IMG/VR virus record: IMGVR_UViG_3300021961_000806 | Location: 1 to 20,347 of that record | Length of the DNA stretch: 20,347 bases | Strand: one strand, 5' to 3' | Origin: a virus | Shown: positions 13,835 to 19,830 of the stretch, piece after piece | How positions within the stretch are numbered: the stretch's first letter is position 1 | Layout of the letters: each line of letters opens with the position of its first letter | Notes under the pieces: model-generated | Told to the model about the DNA's origin: nothing | Database searches by the model: none | Seen by the model: the letters and a program-made list of their open reading frames with translations, nothing else | Program-made: the position numbers and the translations under genes

Positions 13835-13976
13835 CCAACCAGATCAGCATCGGCCACACCGTCAGGCCGAGCACTGCCATCAGCACCCAGTACGCCAGCC
13901 TCTTGAGCTGCTCACGCCAGACAGACTCTGGCAGCGGCTCTGCGGCTGGCGTCTTTCTGCCAATGCGGGCCGTCAT
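13821..13976 (-). CDS. 51-residue single-pass membrane protein
   Basis: The minus-strand ATG at 13976 overlaps the stop of the upstream minus gene (ATGA). The frame encodes MTARIGRKTPAAEPLP, a basic amphipathic stretch (VWREQLKRLAYW) and one hydrophobic helix (about residues 31-49, LMAVLGLTVWPMLIWLV), ending MRA. It is the last gene of the leftward operon, and its 3' end overlaps the endolysin's by 14 bases. A lysis-related role would fit its neighbour, but it is transcribed with the early-type genes, so this is open. It has no lipobox and is not a clear spanin. Confidence 0.6.
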   Translation of the reverse strand: MTARIGRKTPAAEPLPESVWREQLKRLAYWVLMAVLGLTVWPMLIWLVMRA

Positions 13977-14158
13977 TGCTCGGCCCTCAAAAAGAGCGTC
14001 AGTCGGTTGATCTTGCCTTGGTGATACTCAACCATCTTGGCGGCGTATTCTTGCGCATCTTGCATCTCTAGCAGGCTGCGCTTAGCGGCCTCCAGTTCGC
14101 GCAAAGCGCTTGAGGCGATGCTTGGTGCTTGGAACATGGACTTGATTAGATTGAACAT
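13973..14158 (-). CDS. Small helical hypothetical protein
   Basis: This 61-residue protein starts MFNLIKSMFQAPSIASSALR and continues with heptad-like helices (ELEAAKRSLLEMQDAQEYAA and HQGKINRLTLFL). It is probably soluble and coiled-coil, perhaps dimeric; the short N-terminal hydrophobic part could touch a membrane. It overlaps the upstream gene by 13 bases and the downstream one by 4. I do not recognise a family. Confidence 0.65.
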   Translation of the reverse strand: MFNLIKSMFQAPSIASSALRELEAAKRSLLEMQDAQEYAAKMVEYHQGKINRLTLFLRAEQ

Positions 14159-14625
14159 ACGATGGGTCTTGCTTTCTTGTGTAGTTTGTCTTTGATAACT
14201 TCGTGAAGTGCTTTTTCCATTTGAGCGACTGTGCAGCGCTCGAGTTGTGCGTCATGGATTTCCATGACCGTGTTGGCTGCGGTCAGCTCTGGCCCGGTGA
14301 ACACAAAGCGGTCGCCCTTGGCAACGCCTCGTCTTCCCATCGCCAGCAGCGCGTCCTGCCCCGCCCTGATCTCCTCGGCCCAGTCCCGGCCCAGTGAGGC
14401 GTCAACCCGGCACAGCGCCTCGGTGACATTGAACGCCTCGATGAGGATGTCCATGTCCGAGCGGGTGGCTGTCCCCTCGACGACAGATCGCAGGGCCAGG
14501 TGGTTCTTGATCCGCACGTTGCCCATGACTTCTTTGGCCGTGAGCACGGGCTTCATGCCTGCGAGCACCCACGTCAACGGGTCAGGCAGCTGCGCCTTTG
14601 GTCGGTATTTGCTGCGCTTACGCAT
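14146..14625 (-). CDS. Conserved phage hypothetical protein
   Basis: This is a 159-residue protein. The beginning MRKRSKYRPKAQLPDPLTWV, followed by RIKNHLALRSVVEGTATRSD, resembles an unnamed protein type I have met in phages and prophages of betaproteobacteria. It is mostly helical, with a basic start and a basic end (DKLHKKARPIVCSI). No catalytic motif is visible. It lies in the middle of the leftward operon, overlapping the upstream gene by 8 bases and the downstream one by 13. A DNA-related early function is likely from context only. Confidence 0.72.
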   Translation of the reverse strand: MRKRSKYRPKAQLPDPLTWVLAGMKPVLTAKEVMGNVRIKNHLALRSVVEGTATRSDMDILIEAFNVTEALCRVDASLGRDWAEEIRAGQDALLAMGRRGVAKGDRFVFTGPELTAANTVMEIHDAQLERCTVAQMEKALHEVIKDKLHKKARPIVCSI

Positions 14626-14878
14626 CCATATCCCTTTTAACTTGAACTAACCAAAGGCACGCATCTGCGTAATCGCACGCGGCATCTTGATACGCGTGGT
14701 GCCTTTTAACAAGTTGGTCGTAGCGGTCGTAATGACCGTATTTGAAGGGGTCAAGCTCGCATTTTCGATGTAAAGAACTCTCTTTAGACCAAGCCGCCAA
14801 GGCTTTCGCAAAAGTCTTTTCGTACCTAGCAACCGCTTTGGTGGCTCTGTTAAATTCTTTTTCAAGTATTTTGTCCAT
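14618..14878 (-). CDS. Helical hypothetical protein rich in Lys, Tyr and Ala
   Basis: This 86-residue protein begins MDKILEKEFNRATKAVARYE. It contains an aromatic, charged stretch in its middle (DPFKYGHYDRYDQLVKRHHA) and ends in a helix (YADACLWLVQVKRDMDA). It is predicted helical and soluble. Its start lies directly after the stop of the upstream gene (TAAATG). The region has more A and T than its neighbours, so it may have been acquired separately. I do not recognise it. Confidence 0.62.
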   Translation of the reverse strand: MDKILEKEFNRATKAVARYEKTFAKALAAWSKESSLHRKCELDPFKYGHYDRYDQLVKRHHAYQDAACDYADACLWLVQVKRDMDA

Positions 14879-15196
14879 TTACTTCTCCGTTGGTTTTGGG
14901 CAGTTGGCTGGCGGCACCACGACGCACCACACCGCCGCCCACTGACCACGGTACGGGCCGGTCCAGCGGTCGATGTAGGCGTCAGGCATGGCTGCCAGCG
15001 CGTTGTCTAACGTGTCTTTGCGTGCGCCTGTGGCGTCGCTCAGTTGGCATATGGTCATGCCGTCAGTCGTCTGGCGCAGTAGCTCGCGTATTCTTGTGGC
15101 GTGTGTTTTCATGTCTTCCAATTCTTGTATGCGTGCGTATGCCTCTTGGCAGAACTTAGCCAGGTTGTGTTTCTCCCAAGCCTCAAAGCGGCTCAT
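14879..15196 (-). CDS. Small protein with a winged-helix-like C-terminal part
   Basis: This is a 105-residue protein. The N-terminal 35 residues form a helix (FEAWEKHNLAKFCQEAYARI). The rest (IRELLRQTTDGMTICQLSDA, then TGARKDTLDNALAAMPDAY and IDRWTGPYRGQWAAVWCVVV) has the order expected of a helix-turn-helix with wing: helix, turn at TGARKDTLDNAL, then strands. It is probably DNA binding, possibly a regulator of the phage. Start and stop overlap neighbours by a few bases, so it is translated with the operon. A dedicated search would be needed to place it in a family. Confidence 0.65.
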   Translation of the reverse strand: MSRFEAWEKHNLAKFCQEAYARIQELEDMKTHATRIRELLRQTTDGMTICQLSDATGARKDTLDNALAAMPDAYIDRWTGPYRGQWAAVWCVVVPPANCPKPTEK

Positions 15197-15384
15197 AGGT
15201 GCTTGGCCCCGGCAAACATGGTGATGCGCTCACGGGCGACGCGCAGCGTGTTGTAGCGCTGGTGCAGCCGCTCCATGATCTTGATGCGGCGCTGGCCGAG
15301 CAGCTCCTCGTCGAGCAGGGCCTTGACCTGCTCCTCCGTCATCGTCGCCAGCGCGTCGTTAAGGCTTCGCCATGTGTAGTTCAA
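15193..15384 (-). CDS. Small helical protein (TTG start)
   Basis: I place the start at TTG 15384, giving LNYTWRSLNDALATMTEEQV onward (63 residues), because GGAGA lies at suitable spacing and the YTWRSLNDALA part looks conserved among similar phage proteins. A TTG at 15405 and an ATG at 15342 are alternatives; the ATG has no clear ribosome-binding site. The body (ALLDEELLGQRRIKIMERLH and QRYNTLRVARERI) is a basic helix pair. The 3' end overlaps the next gene (ATGA). Function unknown. Confidence 0.6.
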   Translation of the reverse strand: MNYTWRSLNDALATMTEEQVKALLDEELLGQRRIKIMERLHQRYNTLRVARERITMFAGAKHL

Positions 15385-15526
15385 TTTTCTTCTCCAGTGA
15401 TTCAATGAGTGTCTTGGTGCGGTTGTAGCTGCGAACAGCAGAGTTCATTTGCCGCTCTTTGTGCTTGATCTCGCTTTTGGCGATCTTCAGCCGTGCTTTG
15501 TATTGGTCGATCCGTTTCACTGCCAT
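15359..15526 (-). CDS. 55-residue basic coiled-coil microprotein
   Basis: On the minus strand, ATG 15526 lies inside the end of the winged-helix gene (stop at 15517) and opens a 55-residue frame: MAVKRIDQYKARLKIAKSEI, then KHKERQMNSAVRSYNRTKTL and IESLEKKIELHMAKP. It is almost entirely helical with heptad spacing. Charge is strongly positive. The overlap arrangement matches the rest of this operon. It was too short for a standard ORF cutoff. Function unknown; a nucleic-acid-binding coiled coil is plausible. Confidence 0.6.
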   Translation of the reverse strand: MAVKRIDQYKARLKIAKSEIKHKERQMNSAVRSYNRTKTLIESLEKKIELHMAKP

Positions 15527-15852
15527 AGTGGTTTTTCTCCTGCAAATGTTGTCTTGGGTATAAACGCGTCGCGCTTCCTTTTTAAGTAGCTTCTGCGGCT
15601 GCGTTCTTGTTGTGGCTGCGACCGTCTAGGCTGCGCGTCCACGCCGTCGCCCAGCGCGTAAATCTTGACCCGGTTGCGCCCGTCGGTTTCGTTGCTGTAG
15701 TCGATGACGTAGATCATCTTCTGCGCCTTCAGCTCAGTCAGCATCCTGCCTACGGCCTTCGGGGTAGCGCCAGTTTTCTCGGCCAGCCCAATGCGGGTTT
15801 GCGGGCCTTCCAAGATAGCCTTGAAGACCTGCACCATGTGTTGAATATTCAT
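15517..15852 (-). CDS. Winged-helix DNA-binding protein
   Basis: The frame is open upstream, but ATG 15852 is chosen: AGGAG lies 5' of it and it overlaps the stop of the tiny upstream ORF. The 111-residue product has a helix (MNIQHMVQVFKAILEGP), then QTRIGLAEKTGATPKAVGRM, a helix-turn-helix with the usual A-x-x-x-G turn, and LTELKAQKMIYVIDYSNETD, whose last strands form the wing. The end is basic and disordered (RRSQPQQERSRRSYLKRKRD). This is a compact regulator type similar to MarR- or IclR-like wings. It may repress or activate the phage's own genes. No effector domain is present. Confidence 0.75.
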   Translation of the reverse strand: MNIQHMVQVFKAILEGPQTRIGLAEKTGATPKAVGRMLTELKAQKMIYVIDYSNETDGRNRVKIYALGDGVDAQPRRSQPQQERSRRSYLKRKRDAFIPKTTFAGEKPLWQ

Positions 15853-15914
15853 ACGCAACTCCTGATGGTCAGCAGGGCCAGCATGGTGGCAATAAAAATC
15901 CATGCTATTTTCAT
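15849..15914 (-). CDS. 21-residue membrane micro-ORF
   Basis: On the minus strand, ATG 15914 and TGA 15851-15849 frame MKIAWIFIATMLALLTIRSC plus V. Both its start and its stop overlap neighbours by ATGA, an arrangement matched by the genes on each side. The product would be a signal-like or transmembrane helix. The Cys near the end recalls a lipoprotein but the -2 position is Arg, which does not fit a lipobox. It may be a translation-coupling leader for the regulator gene rather than a functional peptide. Confidence 0.4.
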   Translation of the reverse strand: MKIAWIFIATMLALLTIRSCV

Positions 15915-16027
15915 TCGTCCTCCAACGGCTTACGTTTGTCCTGCCGCCAGATGGCATATCCACACAGCAGTCCGTGAAACCATGTGATGCCAATCATCAA
16001 CCATGTGTCGGGGTCTAGCTCTCTCAT
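15911..16027 (-). CDS. 38-residue single-pass membrane microprotein
   Basis: Minus-strand ATG 16027 overlaps the helicase stop (ATGA), and the stop overlaps the next tiny start. The product starts MRELDPDTWLMIGITWFHGL and continues LCGYAIWRQDKRKPLEDE. It has one likely hydrophobic helix (residues 9-27) with several Trp, and a charged tail. Clean overlap on both sides supports a real gene. Function unknown. Confidence 0.52.
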   Translation of the reverse strand: MRELDPDTWLMIGITWFHGLLCGYAIWRQDKRKPLEDE

Positions 16028-17310
16028 TTCAGTGCCTCCAAGGCGATAGTGGACAGGTCTTGTTTGTCATGGAGCGCGGTCCAAATCTTCGCATCCACGG
16101 TCTTGTCGGTCAGCATGACGTAGCACCACACAGGACGCTGCTGGCCTGAGCGGTGCAGACGACCAACGGTCTGTTCGTACAGCTCCAGACTCCACGGCAA
16201 CGACAGAAACACCACATGACAGCCTCCGTGCTGGAGGTTGAGGCCGTGGCCTGCTGACTTAGGGTGGACGGCCAACAGCTCGACCTCTCCTCGGTTCCAG
16301 CGCTCGATGGCGTCGTCATCATCAAGCGTGACAAGCCGGGGCAGCCGTCGCTTAAGCTCGGCCAGTTCTTCTTTGTACTGGTAGACGATAAGGGTGTTGG
16401 CATGTTGATTCTCCTCAAGTAATTCTTCAAGCCTGTCGAACTTGTGCGGCGAGTGCCAGATCGGGCCGTTGTCGGTGTACAGGAAGCCTGACGACATCTG
16501 CTGCAACTTCTGCGTGACCACGGCAGCGTTGACCGCCACCACGTCGTCCAGCACGAAGTCTTTTTTCAACTTGTTGTAGCCCGTCATGTCCATCTGGCAG
16601 CGCAGCTCCACCGTGTGCAGCGGCGGCAGCTTGTCCTTGTACTCGCCCGGCTCCAGCACGAACGTGGCGGGCTTGATGCGGGCCATGACCAGCTCCAGCG
16701 CCCCACGGCGAGGGGTCCAGTCGCCGAACTCTCGGTTGGTGCAGACAAAGTACTGCTGCATGAACGCGCCCTTGGCCCGGCCCAGCAGCGTCTGGTCCAC
16801 GATCTTGCACTGGCCGAACACGTCCTCAAGACCGTTGCTGGTGAACGAGCCGGTCAGGCCCCAGCGCACGGGGCAGTCGAGCACCTTGTTCAGCGCTTTG
16901 AAGCGTGCGCCAGACGGGTTCTTCAGCTTGGTCAGCTCGTCGAACACCACGCCGTCAAACTCGAACTTCTGGTCGGCCAGCCACTGGATGTTGTCGTAGT
17001 TGGTCACGACCACTTGAGCCTTGGACTGGAGCGCAGCCAGGCGCTGCTTGGGCGTGCCCACGGCGACGGCGACCGACAGCAGCGGCGCCCACTTAGGCTG
17101 CTCAACAGGCCAGACGTCGGTGCACACGCGCTTGGGCGCGAGCACCAGCCAGCGCTTGACGTGCTGGTCGCGCCACATCTCCCACATGGCCGTGAGCGTG
17201 ATGGCTGTCTTGCCCGCACCCACAGGCGCGAGCACCATCGCCCGGTCGTGCTCGAACAGGAAGTCAGCCGCCTGCTCTTGGTAGTCACGTAGCTTTGGCA
17301 TTGAGTTCAA
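16024..17310 (-). CDS. SNF2-type superfamily 2 helicase
   Basis: This 428-residue protein has Walker A at residues 28-35 (APVGAGKT, K34), motif II DELTK (D124, E125), motif III GLTGS (151-155) and motif VI QTVGRLHRSGQ (380-390). Motifs with KNPSGARFKAL and TNYDNIQW are also typical of phage SNF2-like helicases. It would use ATP to translocate on double-stranded DNA in replication, recombination or repair. The length is normal for phage members and smaller than chromatin remodellers. It lies after VRR-NUC and DUF3310 genes, a common phage grouping. ATG 17301 is a second possible start. Its end overlaps the microprotein gene at 16027. Confidence 0.9.
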   Translation of the reverse strand: MNSMPKLRDYQEQAADFLFEHDRAMVLAPVGAGKTAITLTAMWEMWRDQHVKRWLVLAPKRVCTDVWPVEQPKWAPLLSVAVAVGTPKQRLAALQSKAQVVVTNYDNIQWLADQKFEFDGVVFDELTKLKNPSGARFKALNKVLDCPVRWGLTGSFTSNGLEDVFGQCKIVDQTLLGRAKGAFMQQYFVCTNREFGDWTPRRGALELVMARIKPATFVLEPGEYKDKLPPLHTVELRCQMDMTGYNKLKKDFVLDDVVAVNAAVVTQKLQQMSSGFLYTDNGPIWHSPHKFDRLEELLEENQHANTLIVYQYKEELAELKRRLPRLVTLDDDDAIERWNRGEVELLAVHPKSAGHGLNLQHGGCHVVFLSLPWSLELYEQTVGRLHRSGQQRPVWCYVMLTDKTVDAKIWTALHDKQDLSTIALEALK

Positions 17311-17536
17311 TCAGCAGCTCGATGTAGTGCTTGGCCTTCTCAAGGTCAGCAATGCCGTTCTTGTCACGCCAGCGGGTGATGTACTTCACGACATTTCCCT
17401 CGCAAAAGCCGAGGTTGTTGGCGTGGATGTAGATGATGGGCTGGATGCCCTTGTCCTTGTAGTGGCTGCCGCCGACCTGTTTGGACAGGGCGTCAAAGGC
17501 TTCGTCTTCTTCAAGCGTGATTGGTAATGAACTCAT
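17285..17536 (-). CDS. DUF3310 protein
   Basis: This 83-residue protein contains LSKQVGGSHYKDKGIQPIIY and IHANNLGFCEGNVVKYITRW, the hallmark of DUF3310, small proteins common in phages, sometimes labelled nucleotide kinase without proof. The C-terminal helix (LEKAKHYIELLIELN) is also typical. It probably works in nucleotide or DNA metabolism with the helicase and nuclease genes. It overlaps the upstream gene by 26 bases and the helicase start by 26. No Walker motif is present, so a kinase role is doubtful. Confidence 0.88.
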   Translation of the reverse strand: MSSLPITLEEDEAFDALSKQVGGSHYKDKGIQPIIYIHANNLGFCEGNVVKYITRWRDKNGIADLEKAKHYIELLIELNAKAT

Positions 17537-17786
17537 CGATTTGCTCCTTGTTCCATAGACACGTGTATTTCTGATTCATCTTCGCCATGTCAGCAGCGAA
17601 GACCTTTTGCAACTCCGAGAGCCTGCCGCCCTCAGTCTTGACCTCGACGAACCATGTACTGCCGTTAGGCAAGCACACGATCCGGTCTGCCACGCCCCGA
17701 TGCGCAGGGCTGGTGAACTTGTACGCCCGACCACCCACGTCTTTGACGCGCTTGATCAGGTAGGCTTCAACTTGTTTTTCTAGCAT
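17511..17786 (-). CDS. VRR-NUC domain nuclease
   Basis: ATG 17786 gives a 91-residue protein starting MLEKQVEAYLIKRVKDVGGR, then KFTSPAHRGVADRIVCLPNG and WFVEVKTEGGRLSELQK. This is a complete stand-alone VRR-NUC domain, a PD-(D/E)XK-like nuclease, with G31, D34, E48, K50 and Q60 as core residues. It likely resolves branched DNA during replication or recombination. The frame stays open further up; a start at 17834 lies in the inverted repeat and is less likely. There is no clear ribosome-binding site before 17786. With the predicted promoter, the mRNA would start almost at the ATG, so it could be leaderless. Confidence 0.87.
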   Translation of the reverse strand: MLEKQVEAYLIKRVKDVGGRAYKFTSPAHRGVADRIVCLPNGSTWFVEVKTEGGRLSELQKVFAADMAKMNQKYTCLWNKEQIDEFITNHA

Positions 17787-17793
17787 GGCACGA

Positions 17794-17822
17794 ATAATAC
17801 ATGAAAAAAGTTGTTGTGCGAA
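17794..17822 (-). promoter_or_regulatory. Leftward sigma-70-like promoter
   Basis: On the minus strand, TTCGCA (17822-17817, 4 of 6) and TATTAT (17799-17794, 5 of 6) are separated by 17 bases. It would drive the leftward operon from the VRR-NUC gene to the membrane protein at 13821. The predicted start falls close to the ATG at 17786. Confidence 0.5.
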
Positions 17823-17837
17823 AGTTTTTTTCATGTA
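17798..17837. promoter_or_regulatory. 12-bp inverted repeat, candidate operator
   Basis: TACATGAAAAAA at 17798-17809 is perfectly inverted as TTTTTTCATGTA at 17826-17837, with a 16-base spacer. The arms touch the -10 regions of both divergent promoter candidates, so a bound dimer could control both at once. Two winged-helix-like proteins are encoded in the operon, but no partner is proven. Confidence 0.6.
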
Positions 17838-17841
17838 AGAT
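17814..17841 (+). promoter_or_regulatory. Rightward sigma-70-like promoter (weak)
   Basis: TTGTGC (17814-17819) or TTGTTG (17811-17816) with TAAGAT (17836-17841) gives spacers of 16 or 19 bases. The match to consensus is modest. It would drive the DUF2800, ssDNA-binding and DNA polymerase genes. Position between divergent operons is the main support. Confidence 0.35.
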
Positions 17842-17871
17842 ACAGGCTCCATCAACTAAATTGGAGTTCAC

Positions 17872-18030
17872 ATGAAGATAGAGTTCACCCGCGCCGAAGT
17901 AGAGGACATCATCTTGCAGTACGCCTACAACCTGACCACGCGAGAGTTTGTCAAATTGGAGGCTGGCGGTTACCGCACAATGCCCGACACCTTCACGGTC
18001 AGCACGAAAGAAGAAGATGCAGCACAGTAA
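17872..18030 (+). CDS. Small acidic hypothetical protein (52 residues)
   Basis: ATG 17872 follows TTGGAG at normal spacing. The 52-residue frame begins MKIEFTRAEVEDIILQYAYN, continues LTTREFVKLEAGGYRTMPDT and ends FTVSTKEEDAAQ. It is mostly a helix followed by a short beta part, and acidic. The stop overlaps the start of the nuclease gene by 14 bases, so it leads the rightward operon. Small proteins of this kind begin replication operons in other phages, but I cannot name it. Confidence 0.7.
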   Translation: MKIEFTRAEVEDIILQYAYNLTTREFVKLEAGGYRTMPDTFTVSTKEEDAAQ

Positions 18031-19144
18031 TATCGTCGGCGGCAGCACCGCCAAGCGCGTCATCGCCTGCCCTGGCAGCGTGGCGCTGGTGCAGAAGATG
18101 CCGCCTAAGCCATCGAGCGAGCACGCCGATCGCGGCACCTTGCTGCACGACGTGATCAGCGAGTTCCTCGACCAGACGGACAAGCCGATCACCGACTGGC
18201 TGGGCAAGACCTACGAGGGTCAAGTGCTCACGCAAGAGCTGCTCGACGAGAAGCTCGTCGTGGCCTTGGAGCTGCTCGACGAAGTGGACCCCAAGAAAGA
18301 GATGGTCTACGAGGTCGAGACCCGTGTCGGCTTTGGTGACCTGCTGCCCGGCGTGTTCGGCTCGACCGACCTGATCGGTCGCATCGGCGACAGAGCCGTT
18401 GTGCTGGACTGGAAGTTCGGTGACGGCGTGGTGGTGACCGCTGAGGAGAATGAGCAGCTGATGTTCTACGCAGCGGCTGCCATGCGCACGCCAGAGACAG
18501 CGTGGGCCTTTGAGGGTGCGCAGGACATTGAGATGGTCATCATCCAGCCGCCCATGATCCGTCGCTGGGTCACGACCAAAGACCGCATCGCGCAGTTCGA
18601 GCGTGAGCTGGTCAAGGCCGTCAAAGCAGCGCAGCAGCCTGACGCAAAAATACAACATGGCGACCACTGCCGCTGGTGCGCGGCCAAGCCGATCTGCCCT
18701 AAGATGACCGGCGCTGTGGACCGTGCGTTAATGACAACACTCAAGGAAATTGACGTTGACACGTTGGGCCGTTACCTGAAGAATGCAGACCTTCTCGAAG
18801 ACTGGATCAAAGACCTGCGTGGTCTGGCGATGCAGCTGCTTGAGAAGAACCTGCCCGTGCCCGGCTACAAGCTGGTGCAAAAGCAAGCAAGACGTAAATG
18901 GTCCGATGAGAGCAAAGCCAAAGCGCTGTTGCTCGAAATGGGCCTCAAAGAATCTGTCGTAGTCGAGACTTCGATCATGTCTCCTGCGCAGGCCGAGAAG
19001 GCGCTTAAAAAGCGCTTTAGCGAACTGCCAGAAGGCTTGGTCAAGTCCGAGTCGTCAGGTACCACGATGGCACCGGAGAGCGATCCCCGGCCAGCCGTCC
19101 TTCAACTGGGCGACCTTCGGGAAACCCTTTCTAAACTCCAGTGA
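18017..19144 (+). CDS. DUF2800 nuclease of the PD-(D/E)XK (RecB/Cas4-like) superfamily
   Basis: ATG 18017 gives 375 residues; the frame is open further up but GAAGAAG precedes this start and the family begins here. The order is typical: CPGSVALV near residue 18, RGTLLHDVI (H44), GSTDLIGR (D118), VVLDWKFGDG (D131, K133), EENEQLMFYAAAAM (Q147, Y151), then C218-x2-C221-x5-C227. Cys18 and the late cysteines could hold an iron-sulfur cluster as in AddB and Cas4. It would cut or trim DNA ends during replication or recombination. It sits with SSB-like and DNA polymerase genes, a usual phage grouping. Confidence 0.88.
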   Translation: MQHSNIVGGSTAKRVIACPGSVALVQKMPPKPSSEHADRGTLLHDVISEFLDQTDKPITDWLGKTYEGQVLTQELLDEKLVVALELLDEVDPKKEMVYEVETRVGFGDLLPGVFGSTDLIGRIGDRAVVLDWKFGDGVVVTAEENEQLMFYAAAAMRTPETAWAFEGAQDIEMVIIQPPMIRRWVTTKDRIAQFERELVKAVKAAQQPDAKIQHGDHCRWCAAKPICPKMTGAVDRALMTTLKEIDVDTLGRYLKNADLLEDWIKDLRGLAMQLLEKNLPVPGYKLVQKQARRKWSDESKAKALLLEMGLKESVVVETSIMSPAQAEKALKKRFSELPEGLVKSESSGTTMAPESDPRPAVLQLGDLRETLSKLQ

Positions 19145-19153
19145 AAGTAAAGT

Positions 19154-19783
19154 ATGCAACTCGCAACATTCTCTAAAGCAAACCTCCCCGCAGTCTCTAC
19201 ACTGTCTAACTCCCTGCGCAGCATCGCTGCCGATGTCGGTCCTGCTGGTGGCGTTGCCATCATTAAGATGGACAAGGGTGGTCACTGGGTCTTTGGTGCA
19301 GACCAGACCGAGATCGACGCTGACAGCACATGGGCCATCAACCCCTTCTCTTTTGTCCACGGCTTCATCGCCTGGGGCGACGGCGAGGTGTTGGGCGAGA
19401 AGATGACCAGCGTGGCTAACCCACTGCCTGAGCTTGACGAAGCGCCTCCCGGTGCTAAGAAGGGCTGGGAGTCGCAGGTGGGCATGAGCCTGCAATGCGT
19501 CTCTGGCGACGACAAGGGCCTTGAGTGCCGCTACACCGTGACGTCCGTCGGCGGTAAGCGTGCAGTGCAGACCTTGGCCGTGGCCTTGGCTGACCAAGTG
19601 GAGAAAGACCAGTCCAAACCAGTCGCCATCGTGCGCCTGAAGAAAGACAGCTACGCCCACAAGTCCTACGGCAAAATCTACACCCCGGTCTTTGAGATCA
19701 TCGAGTGGGTGAGCATGGATGGTGAGCCTGCCGAAGCTGCACCAGCAGACGAAGCACCGCGCCGCCGTACCCGCGCAGCGTAA
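19154..19783 (+). CDS. Probable ssDNA-binding protein
   Basis: This is a 209-residue protein. It lies between the DUF2800 nuclease and a family A DNA polymerase, the slot of an ssDNA-binding protein in many phages. The middle is beta-rich (GGVAIIKMDKGGHWVFGADQ, LQCVSGDDKGLECRYTVTSV) and compatible with an OB-like fold. The last 25 residues are acidic and then basic (PAEAAPADEAPRRRTRAA); known SSBs have acidic tails, so the basic end is unusual. I do not see the pattern of the DUF2815 SSB family, so the assignment rests on context and shape. Confidence 0.6.
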   Translation: MQLATFSKANLPAVSTLSNSLRSIAADVGPAGGVAIIKMDKGGHWVFGADQTEIDADSTWAINPFSFVHGFIAWGDGEVLGEKMTSVANPLPELDEAPPGAKKGWESQVGMSLQCVSGDDKGLECRYTVTSVGGKRAVQTLAVALADQVEKDQSKPVAIVRLKKDSYAHKSYGKIYTPVFEIIEWVSMDGEPAEAAPADEAPRRRTRAA

Positions 19784-19822
19784 CCTTTTCTGATGCCCAG
19801 TGACAGTGGGCATTGGAAAAGG
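19784..19822 (+). promoter_or_regulatory. 16-bp hairpin covering the DNA polymerase ribosome-binding site
   Basis: CCTTTTCTGATGCCCA (19784-19799) pairs with 19807-19822 along all 16 positions, counting two adjacent G-U pairs, around the loop GTGACAG. Most of the ribosome-binding site AAGGA (19819-19823) of the polymerase gene is inside the 3' arm. There is no T run after it, so it does not look like a terminator. It begins right after the stop of the preceding gene. Confidence 0.8.
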
Positions 19823-19830
19823 AACCGACT

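Noticed and set aside
13851-13875. Weak GGCC...GGCC hairpin as terminator between the converging operons
   Set aside because: The stem is only four bases and there is no T run on either strand.
16615-17292. Open frame of 225 codons on the plus strand across the helicase gene
   Set aside because: The minus-strand helicase has all expected motifs in order. The antisense product is rich in His, Arg and Leu without family pattern.
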